A DNA stretch of 10,656 nt from Bacteroides sp. (GTDB lineage Bacteria; Bacteroidota; Bacteroidia; Bacteroidales; Bacteroidaceae). The DNA lies in contig DXOJ01000034.1 of assembly GCA_019412865.1 (NCBI GenBank), positions 1 to 10,656 on the forward strand, in the 5' to 3' direction. A program made the position numbers and the translations under genes. Below the pieces are notes generated by a model. The model ran no database searches. It was given only the letters and a program-made list of their open reading frames with translations, and was not told the DNA's origin. Of the stretch, positions 1-5,966 are shown piece after piece. The stretch's first letter is position 1. Every line of letters starts with the position of its first letter.

Positions 1-4
1 AGAA

Positions 5-1531
5 ATGAATATTACAAAGATTATTAGTAAGACTTTCGATTCCCGTTTAAAACAGATAGACCTATATGCTAGTCAGCCTAGTGAGATACAGCATCGTGTG
101 TTAAGTCGCTTAATACACCAGGCCGCTCAGACTGAATGGGGAAAAAAGTACGATTACTCCTCTATCCGTAACTATGAAGATTTCCGAAAACGTGTTCCTA
201 TCCAAACATACGAAGAAATCAAACCTTATGTAGAACGTTTGCGAGCCGGGGAACAGAATCTGCTTTGGCCATCGGAGATACGCTGGTTTGCAAAATCCTC
301 CGGAACGACTAATGATAAAAGTAAATTCCTTCCCGTCAGCAAAGAGGCACTGGAAGACATTCATTACAGAGGAGGAAAAGATGCGGCAGCTCTTTATTTC
401 CGCATCAATCCGGATAGCCATTTTTTCTCCGGCAAGGGACTGATTCTCGGAGGTAGCCATAGTCCGAACCTCAACTCCAACCATAGTTTAGTAGGAGATT
501 TATCCGCTATTCTGATTCAGAATGTGAATCCGCTTATCAATTTCATTCGTGTACCCAGCAAGAAAATTGCATTGATGAGCGAATGGGAAACCAAAATAGA
601 AGCAATCGCTAACAGCACTATTCCGGTAAATGTGACAAGCTTGTCCGGCGTACCGTCGTGGATGCTGGTACTTATCAAACGTGTTCTTGAAAAGACAGGA
701 AAACAGGCTTTGGAAGAAGTATGGCCCAACCTGGAAGTTTTCTTCCACGGTGGAGTGGCTTTCACTCCTTATCGTGAGCAATACAAGCAGGTGATTCAAA
801 CACCGAAAATGCATTATGTAGAGACTTATAATGCTTCGGAAGGATATTTTGGAACTCAAAACGACCTCTCTGATCCTGCCATGTTATTAATGATCGACTA
901 CGGAATCTTCTACGAATTTGTTCCGCTGGAGGAAGTAGGAAAAGAGAGTCCACGAGCTTATTGCCTTGAAGAAGTCGAGCTCAACAAGAACTATGCAATG
1001 GTTATTTCTACTTCTTGCGGCTTATGGAGATACATGATTGGGGATACAGTGAAGTTTACCAGCAAGAATCCCTATAAGTTTGTCATCACAGGAAGAACAA
1101 AGCATTTCATCAACGCATTTGGCGAAGAACTGATTGTCGATAACGCTGAAAAAGGATTGGCAAAGGCTTGTGCCGAAACCGGAGCACAAGTTAGTGAATA
1201 CACCGCGGCACCTGTGTTTATGGATGAGAATGCCAAATGTAGGCACCAGTGGTTAATAGAGTTCGCTAAGATGCCGGATTCAGTAGAAAAATTTGCAGCG
1301 ATACTTGATGCCACACTGAAGGAGGTTAACTCCGATTATGAGGCGAAACGATGGAAAGACATAGCTTTGCAACCATTGGAAGTGATCGTTGCCCGTGAGG
1401 GATTATTCCATGATTGGCTGGCACAGAAAGGAAAGTTGGGAGGACAACACAAAGTCCCCAGATTAAGCAATACGCGCGAATATATAGAAACAATGTTAGC
1501 GCTGAATGACAGTATTCCTTCGGAAGAATAA
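5..1531 (+). CDS. GH3-family acyl-adenylating protein (GH3 auxin-responsive promoter family)
   Basis: This is a 508-residue member of the GH3 branch of the ANL adenylating enzymes. Family members activate a carboxylate with ATP and, in plants, transfer the acyl group to an amino acid; the substrate of the bacterial homologues is not known to me. The sequence shows the family's ATP-binding motifs in order: SSGTT at residues 98-102, ETYNASEG at 273-280 (the YxxSE motif), and WRYMIGDT at 341-348. A hinge region ITGRTKHFINAFGEE follows at 361-375, and a C-terminal QHKVPRL at 481-487 has a lysine where plant GH3 enzymes carry their catalytic lysine. No signal peptide or membrane segment is visible, so it is probably cytoplasmic. 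The start lies 4 bp from the window edge, so its ribosome-binding region cannot be judged, but MNITKIISKTFDSRLKQID fits the usual N-terminus and the length is normal. It converges with mnmA. The family call is confident; any substrate would be a guess. Confidence 0.93.
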   Translation: MNITKIISKTFDSRLKQIDLYASQPSEIQHRVLSRLIHQAAQTEWGKKYDYSSIRNYEDFRKRVPIQTYEEIKPYVERLRAGEQNLLWPSEIRWFAKSSGTTNDKSKFLPVSKEALEDIHYRGGKDAAALYFRINPDSHFFSGKGLILGGSHSPNLNSNHSLVGDLSAILIQNVNPLINFIRVPSKKIALMSEWETKIEAIANSTIPVNVTSLSGVPSWMLVLIKRVLEKTGKQALEEVWPNLEVFFHGGVAFTPYREQYKQVIQTPKMHYVETYNASEGYFGTQNDLSDPAMLLMIDYGIFYEFVPLEEVGKESPRAYCLEEVELNKNYAMVISTSCGLWRYMIGDTVKFTSKNPYKFVITGRTKHFINAFGEELIVDNAEKGLAKACAETGAQVSEYTAAPVFMDENAKCRHQWLIEFAKMPDSVEKFAAILDATLKEVNSDYEAKRWKDIALQPLEVIVAREGLFHDWLAQKGKLGGQHKVPRLSNTREYIETMLALNDSIPSEE

Positions 1532-1589
1532 CCAAAAACCAAGACATAACCGACACAAGTTATCCTTATTACAGAGATTGCTTGTACAA

Positions 1590-1624
1590 GGAGAGCGTTT
1601 CGAAGCACCTCTCCAATTTCTTTC
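1590..1624 (+). terminator. possible terminator of the GH3-family gene
   Basis: A 6-bp perfect stem, GGAGAG at 1590-1595 with CTCTCC at 1609-1614, encloses a 13-base loop and is followed by the pyrimidine-rich stretch AATTTCTTTC. It starts 59 bp after the GH3 stop codon. The stem is short and the T-run is interrupted, so this is a weak candidate for an intrinsic terminator. Confidence 0.35.
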
Positions 1625-1695
1625 AGGCACGGATTACACGGATAAACACGGAAAGAAAATAAACCTTATCCATGTAATTCGCATAATCCGTGCCT
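1625..1695. repeat. Inverted repeat made of degenerate nonamers (CACGGATTA-like)
   Basis: The outer arms AGGCACGGATTA (1625-1636) and TAATCCGTGCCT (1684-1695) are a perfect 12-bp inverted repeat. Inside, each arm can be read as three nonamers. The left arm has CACGGATTA (1628-1636), CACGGATAA (1637-1645) and, after one A, CACGGAAAG (1647-1655). The right arm read on the minus strand has CACGGATTA (1692-1684), TGCGAATTA (1683-1675) and CATGGATAA (1674-1666). It lies between two convergent genes, where a transcript from either strand could fold into a long imperfect hairpin. No long T-run follows on either side, so it is not a textbook terminator. It may be a copy of a dispersed intergenic repeat, which one window cannot show. 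Confidence 0.7.
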
Positions 1696-1770
1696 TAGTT
1701 ATGTCGGCTAGCAAGCTAAATTTTATTTTGACACACTCTCGTCAGAGCGTTCATCTTTCCTATATAAAGA

Positions 1771-2928
1771 TTACCGGGCGTTGACTATTATCCCTCCTCC
1801 CAATAATAAACCATCTTTATAGAATGCGGCAGCTTGTCCCGGAGCAATGGCGGTTAAAGGCTCATGAAGTTGCACATGTAGTAGATGATCCGGTGTAATG
1901 GTAATCGTAGCATGGTTTTCCTGTTTGCGATACCGTATTTTCACAATGATGTCAGAATGCCCTAAAGTACGCTCCTGATTGACAAGATTCCAGTCTTTCA
2001 ACCACATTTCTGTTTTCTCCAGAGCAGAAAGAGAAGCTAATACTACTTCGTTCTTTTCAGGATTAATCTCTTTCACAAATACGGGACGGTTCAAATGAAT
2101 GCCTAAGCCACGTCTCTGTCCAATGGTATAAAAAGGATAGCCCTCATGCCAGGCAATAAAATCTCCCTTTTCATCGACAAATCTTCCTCGTTTCACTTTA
2201 TTGAGTCCTACCTGATTGCTTCCAGTCAATCTCTGACAATCTTCAACCAATGCTTGATCCTCCTCCATCATCTGCTCTTCCCCTGCCAATGCCGCACTAT
2301 TTTGAGCCAACCAGTTTCTCAGAAAAGTCCGATAGTCCATTGGGCAAAAACAAACGCCTATACTGTCCTTTTTAGTTGCCACCTTCCGGAACCCATGTTC
2401 CGCAGCCCAGGCACGGGCTTCCACTTTCGTAATATTCCCCATCGGCAACAGCATCCTGCAAAGAATATCTTGTTTCAATCCCCATAGAAAGAAGGTTTGA
2501 TCCTTATCCGAGTCGGCAGCGTATGTTATATAAAAGGTGTTATTTAGTTGTATATTCTGCGCGTAATGCCCGGTAGCGATATAGAAAACGCCCATTTCAT
2601 CGGCAATTTTAGCAAGCAGAGGCCATTTCAGGTAATTATTACACAATGTACAAGGGACCGGAGTCCGTCCTGCCAGATACTCCTGCACAAAATAGTCAAT
2701 AATCTGCTTATTGAATATTTCACGGGCATCGTATGTTATATGCCGTATTCCTAAACGTTCTGCCAGATTACGGGCATCTTCCAGATACTCTGTCGAGCCA
2801 TTCAATTCATAAAAACGAAAAGTTACTCCGATTACTTCATAACCGGCTTCCAGCAATCGCATAGCAGCAACAGAACTGTCTGTACCGCCGCTCATTCCAA
2901 GCAATACTCGTTTGTTTTCCTCCATCAT
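1771..2928 (-). CDS. mnmA: tRNA 2-thiouridine(34) synthase MnmA (tRNA-specific 2-thiouridylase)
   Basis: This 385-residue cytoplasmic enzyme should use ATP and relayed sulfur to make 2-thiouridine at the wobble position of tRNAs for Lys, Glu and Gln. Visible features are the N-terminal PP-loop SGGTDSS (13-19), [10 protein letters not shown] (89-98) with C96 at the position of E. coli Cys102, ATGHYA (118-123), DKDQTFFLW (141-149), [10 protein letters not shown] (186-195) with C193 matching E. coli Cys199, and [11 protein letters not shown] (267-277) opening the central and C-terminal beta domains. Both catalytic cysteines are present, so it should be active. Compared with E. coli MnmA there is an insertion of about 30 residues around 206-245, and extra cysteines at 93 and 195. 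SGGTDSS replaces the usual SGGVDSS; as I recall, this is a Bacteroides paralogue type, and those genomes often carry more than one mnmA. Two consecutive ATG codons (2926-2928 and 2923-2925) leave the start ambiguous by one residue. It is divergent from the Snf2-type gene across 53 bp. Confidence 0.94.
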   Translation of the reverse strand: MMEENKRVLLGMSGGTDSSVAAMRLLEAGYEVIGVTFRFYELNGSTEYLEDARNLAERLGIRHITYDAREIFNKQIIDYFVQEYLAGRTPVPCTLCNNYLKWPLLAKIADEMGVFYIATGHYAQNIQLNNTFYITYAADSDKDQTFFLWGLKQDILCRMLLPMGNITKVEARAWAAEHGFRKVATKKDSIGVCFCPMDYRTFLRNWLAQNSAALAGEEQMMEEDQALVEDCQRLTGSNQVGLNKVKRGRFVDEKGDFIAWHEGYPFYTIGQRRGLGIHLNRPVFVKEINPEKNEVVLASLSALEKTEMWLKDWNLVNQERTLGHSDIIVKIRYRKQENHATITITPDHLLHVQLHEPLTAIAPGQAAAFYKDGLLLGGGIIVNAR

Positions 2929-2932
2929 GCTG

Positions 2933-2940
2933 CAAAATTA
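2933..2940 (-). promoter_or_regulatory. Possible -7 promoter element for mnmA
   Basis: Read on the minus strand the bases are TAATTTTG, a match to the Bacteroides -7 consensus TAnnTTTG. It ends only 4 bp before the first mnmA ATG, so transcription from here would give a leaderless or nearly leaderless message. No TTTG is seen at the expected -33 spacing. The match could be chance in AT-rich DNA. Confidence 0.3.
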
Positions 2941-2952
2941 AGTATTTTCCCG

Positions 2953-2960
2953 TATCTTTG
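2953..2960 (+). promoter_or_regulatory. Likely -7 promoter element for the Snf2-type gene
   Basis: TATCTTTG matches the Bacteroides -7 consensus TAnnTTTG exactly and ends 21 bp before the ATG at 2982, predicting a leader of roughly 15 bases. No good TTTG lies at the usual -33 distance. The same octamer precedes the lipoprotein operon at 5920-5927. Confidence 0.5.
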
Positions 2961-2981
2961 TCTGTTAAAGCCTAAAAGAGA

Positions 2982-5822
2982 ATGAAAGAGAGACCAACTA
3001 ACGGAGAAGTTATAATCGTTTTCACAGAACATCCGATACTCGGCATATTGCTGATTCCCTATATTGCGGAAAGGCTGGACGATGGTACCTTGCAATTAGT
3101 AGAACAAGCTTTTCACGCCTCTCCCGAAGCTATGAGCAAGATGAGTGAGGCAGAAAGACAGGCTATTCATATCGCCTCTTATTATACAGAGAAGCATCTA
3201 ATGAGCGTTTACTCCCGCGAAAAAACAGTATCGCGTTTTCTACATAAGTTATCCGAAGATCCGGAACGAATTAAAAATGATATCCGTCCGTCTATCGAAA
3301 AGAAGCTGTTGGAGATGCTGGCACTGATACGCGACAATGGACTGCCTTTTTATCAGAAACAAGCCGGCAGTAAAATACTATACGCCCATCATGCCTATCA
3401 CATAAATCCTCATAATGCAGAAATTCGTGTAACGTTTCATGTTGACAATAAAACGTTTCGTTATCAGTTGCAGTGCTATTATGAAGGACAGCCATTCTCT
3501 TTGAGCGAGTTGAAACCTGTGGTTGTACTGACTTCCGCACCAGCCACGCTATTATTGGGAATGGAACTATACTTCTTTCCGCACATTGAAAGCGCACGCA
3601 TCTTACCTTTTACAAAGAAAAGATCGATCAGCGTAGACGCTTCCCAAATTGAAAAATACATAGACAACATTGTTATCCCGATTGCTCGTTATCATGAAAT
3701 CGAGACTCACGGTTTAAGTATGATGGAAGAGAAATGCGCCTGTGAAGCAATTCTCTCATTCGAAGACACCACGTACAACGAACAAGCATTGCAGCTTGGT
3801 TTCCGTTATGGAGATCAGACATTTACACCGGATAGTGCCCCTGAAATGAAGAAAATCGTTTATCGGAAAACATCCGGTGAAATCTTCTTTTTTCGCCGGA
3901 ACATCACTGCTGAAGAACAAGCCGTTCAGCTCTTAACGGATGCAGGCTTGCAACAATTCAATGATACACATTTCAGCCTATCCCCTGAAGCTCCGGAGAA
4001 AACGATTATCGAATGGATCGACAGCCATCGGGAGATGTTGCAGCAGTCCTTCCACCTCACCAGCAATATGGGAAACATACCTTATTGCCTGAACGAGATA
4101 CGCATCGAGCAAAGTTGCGACGATGAGGTCGACTGGTTTGAATTACACATCACCGTTGTTATCGGTAATCTGCGTATTCCTTTTTCACGTTTCCGCAAAC
4201 ATATCCTAGAGGAAAAGAGAGAGTATCTGTTACCTGATGGCCGCATGATTCTCCTGCCAGAGGAATGGTTCAGCAAATATGCCAATTTACTAGAGATGGG
4301 TATTCAAACGGAAAAAGGAATCCGCTTGAAACATACATTTGTGGGTGCTGCACAGACCGCCTTAGGTGAAGAGGAATTAAAGAAATTTCCGGTGAAGCAA
4401 CAGATACAAAATGTTGCCGTACCCAAAAACCTCAAAGCAACGTTACGTCCCTATCAGCAGAAAGGATTCTCATGGATGGTACATTTGCATAAACAAGGAT
4501 TTGGCGGATGCCTGGCAGATGATATGGGACTTGGGAAGACACTCCAAACTCTTACTCTATTACAATATATATATAAGCCATCTACCCCCAGGCAACCGGC
4601 TACCCTGATCGTTGTCCCCACATCGCTACTTCATAACTGGCGACGGGAAGCCATACGCTTTACAGCGCTCTCGATGACGGAATACAACAACACCGTGGCT
4701 ATAGACAAGGAACAACCGGAAAAATTCTTCGGTCATTTTCACTTGATCTTTACGACGTATGGCATGATGAGGAATAACATTGATATACTCTGTTCATACT
4801 GTTTCGAATACATCGTGCTCGATGAAAGTCAGAATATCAAAAATAGTGAATCGCTCACCTTCCGGTCAGCCATTCGACTACAAAGTAAACACCGGCTTGT
4901 GCTTACAGGTACTCCCATCGAAAACTCATTAAAGGACCTGTGGGCTCAATTTCACTTTATACAACCAGACTTACTGGGTACAGAAAATGCTTTCCAAAAG
5001 CAGTTTATAATGCCGATTCGTCAGGGGAATGCCCGTGCAAAAGTATTATTGCAACAACTGACAGCCCCATTTATCCTCCGTAGAAGCAAGAAAGAGGTAG
5101 CTCCGGAACTTCCGGCACTTACCGAAGAGACCATCTACTGCGACATGACTGAAGAACAGAACACTTGTTACGAACAGGAGAAAAACAGCCTGCGTAACAT
5201 CCTTCTTCAGCATCCTCAAAGTACCGACAGGCTTCATTCGTTTAGTGTATTAAATGGCATCTTACGTTTACGACAACTATCCTGCCACCCGCAACTTATC
5301 CTTCCCGACTATACCGGAACATCCGGAAAAACGGCACAGATAATCGAAACATTCGATACGCTACAGAGCGAAGGCCACAAAGTTTTAATTTTCTCCTCAT
5401 TCGTCAGGCATCTGGAGGTGCTCGCCGAAGCTTTCCACGAACGGGGTTGGAAATATGCCTTATTAACAGGATCGACCAACAACCGTCCTTCCGAAATCGC
5501 CCATTTCACCGATCAAAAAGACGTCCAGGCATTCCTGATTTCACTAAAGGCAGGAGGCGTGGGACTTAATCTGACTCAAGCCGACTATGTATTTATCATA
5601 GATCCCTGGTGGAATCCTGCCGCCGAATCGCAGGCGATCGCCCGCGCCCATCGTATCGGGCAGGACAAGCAAGTGATTGCTTACCGCTTCATTACCCAAA
5701 ACAGTATCGAAGAAAAGATTCTTCACCTACAAGATGAGAAACGGAAACTGGCGGAAACATTTGTTGCCGATAGTGAGCCATTACCTATGTTAAGTAACGA
5801 GCAATGGGTAGACCTGCTCTAA
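2982..5822 (+). CDS. Snf2/RapA-type DEAD/DEAH-box helicase-like ATPase
   Basis: This 946-residue SF2 ATPase of the Snf2 family should use ATP to translocate on double-stranded DNA and remodel protein-DNA complexes (RapA, for example, recycles RNA polymerase); the target here is unknown. The motor occupies about residues 480-946. It contains LRPYQQKGFSWM (488-499), Walker A DDMGLGKT (513-520), Walker B DESQ (614-617, where DEAQ or DEAH is commoner), LTGTPIENSLKDLW (641-654), FILRRSKKEV (697-706), VLIFSSF (801-807), AGGVGLNLTQAD (857-868) and ARAHRIGQ (887-894). All core motifs are intact. The N-terminal half (1-480) has no zinc-binding SWIM cysteine pattern and no domain I can name; it may correspond to the bacterial Snf2-associated region. 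No signal peptide is present. The start is the first ATG in frame, 53 bp from divergent mnmA, preceded by a modest purine stretch AAAAGAGA. It appears to be transcribed alone. Confidence 0.92.
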   Translation: MKERPTNGEVIIVFTEHPILGILLIPYIAERLDDGTLQLVEQAFHASPEAMSKMSEAERQAIHIASYYTEKHLMSVYSREKTVSRFLHKLSEDPERIKNDIRPSIEKKLLEMLALIRDNGLPFYQKQAGSKILYAHHAYHINPHNAEIRVTFHVDNKTFRYQLQCYYEGQPFSLSELKPVVVLTSAPATLLLGMELYFFPHIESARILPFTKKRSISVDASQIEKYIDNIVIPIARYHEIETHGLSMMEEKCACEAILSFEDTTYNEQALQLGFRYGDQTFTPDSAPEMKKIVYRKTSGEIFFFRRNITAEEQAVQLLTDAGLQQFNDTHFSLSPEAPEKTIIEWIDSHREMLQQSFHLTSNMGNIPYCLNEIRIEQSCDDEVDWFELHITVVIGNLRIPFSRFRKHILEEKREYLLPDGRMILLPEEWFSKYANLLEMGIQTEKGIRLKHTFVGAAQTALGEEELKKFPVKQQIQNVAVPKNLKATLRPYQQKGFSWMVHLHKQGFGGCLADDMGLGKTLQTLTLLQYIYKPSTPRQPATLIVVPTSLLHNWRREAIRFTALSMTEYNNTVAIDKEQPEKFFGHFHLIFTTYGMMRNNIDILCSYCFEYIVLDESQNIKNSESLTFRSAIRLQSKHRLVLTGTPIENSLKDLWAQFHFIQPDLLGTENAFQKQFIMPIRQGNARAKVLLQQLTAPFILRRSKKEVAPELPALTEETIYCDMTEEQNTCYEQEKNSLRNILLQHPQSTDRLHSFSVLNGILRLRQLSCHPQLILPDYTGTSGKTAQIIETFDTLQSEGHKVLIFSSFVRHLEVLAEAFHERGWKYALLTGSTNNRPSEIAHFTDQKDVQAFLISLKAGGVGLNLTQADYVFIIDPWWNPAAESQAIARAHRIGQDKQVIAYRFITQNSIEEKILHLQDEKRKLAETFVADSEPLPMLSNEQWVDLL

Positions 5823-5870
5823 TAATACATAAGTCACAATCTATCACAGAGGCGTGTAAAATGTATTATT
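5821..5870. repeat. 10-bp perfect inverted repeat overlapping the helicase stop codon
   Basis: AATAATACAT (5821-5830) and ATGTATTATT (5861-5870) are exact reverse complements separated by 30 bases. The left arm includes the last two bases of the TAA stop. The stem is almost all A/T and only TTTC follows, so as an intrinsic terminator it would be weak. It could equally be a protein-binding site or chance. Confidence 0.4.
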
Positions 5871-5919
5871 TCATCGTATTCCTGAATTTTTTTATCCATA
5901 TATTCTTATTTTATCCGGT

Positions 5920-5927
5920 TATCTTTG
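5920..5927 (+). promoter_or_regulatory. Likely -7 promoter element for the lipoprotein operon
   Basis: TATCTTTG fits the Bacteroides -7 consensus TAnnTTTG and ends 39 bp before the ATG at 5967, predicting a leader of about 30 bases. The leader is very AT-rich with no clear Shine-Dalgarno sequence, as is common in this genus. No TTTG is seen at the -33 position, so other factors may be needed. Confidence 0.5.
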
Positions 5928-5966
5928 CCATTGTGAAAATTATAAATAACCCGAAATAATAAACGT

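Larger units (their letters stand above)
1532..1770. other. Convergent intergenic region between the GH3-family gene and mnmA
   Basis: This 239-bp stretch separates two genes whose 3' ends face each other. It holds the weak hairpin at 1590-1614, the nonamer inverted repeat at 1625-1695, and a small stem at 1733-1750 (7 pairs with one G-U on the minus strand, loop GACG) that might help end mnmA transcription but lacks a T-run. An open frame crossing the region (1506-1784, plus strand) overlaps both flanking genes and runs through the repeat; I do not regard it as a gene. Confidence 0.6.

Noticed and set aside
110..484. A 124-codon open frame on the minus strand inside the GH3-family gene
   Set aside because: It is antisense to conserved GH3 coding sequence including the SSGTT motif; no independent support.
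1733..1750. Small hairpin just downstream of mnmA as its terminator
   Set aside because: On the minus strand the stem has 7 pairs including one G-U and a 4-base loop, but it is followed by an A-rich rather than T-rich stretch, so I do not call it a terminator.
1506..1784. A 92-codon open frame on the plus strand crossing the convergent intergenic region
   Set aside because: It overlaps the ends of both flanking genes, runs through the nonamer repeat, has no recognisable protein features, and its translation looks like that of non-coding DNA.
2982..5822. The Snf2-type ATPase as part of a phage-defence system
   Set aside because: No nuclease, methyltransferase, protease or other defence partner is adjacent; neighbours are a tRNA-modification gene and lipoproteins under separate promoters.
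5823..5966. A riboswitch or regulatory RNA leader ahead of the lipoprotein operon
   Set aside because: The predicted leader is only about 30 bases and AT-rich with no stable fold, too short for a known riboswitch class.
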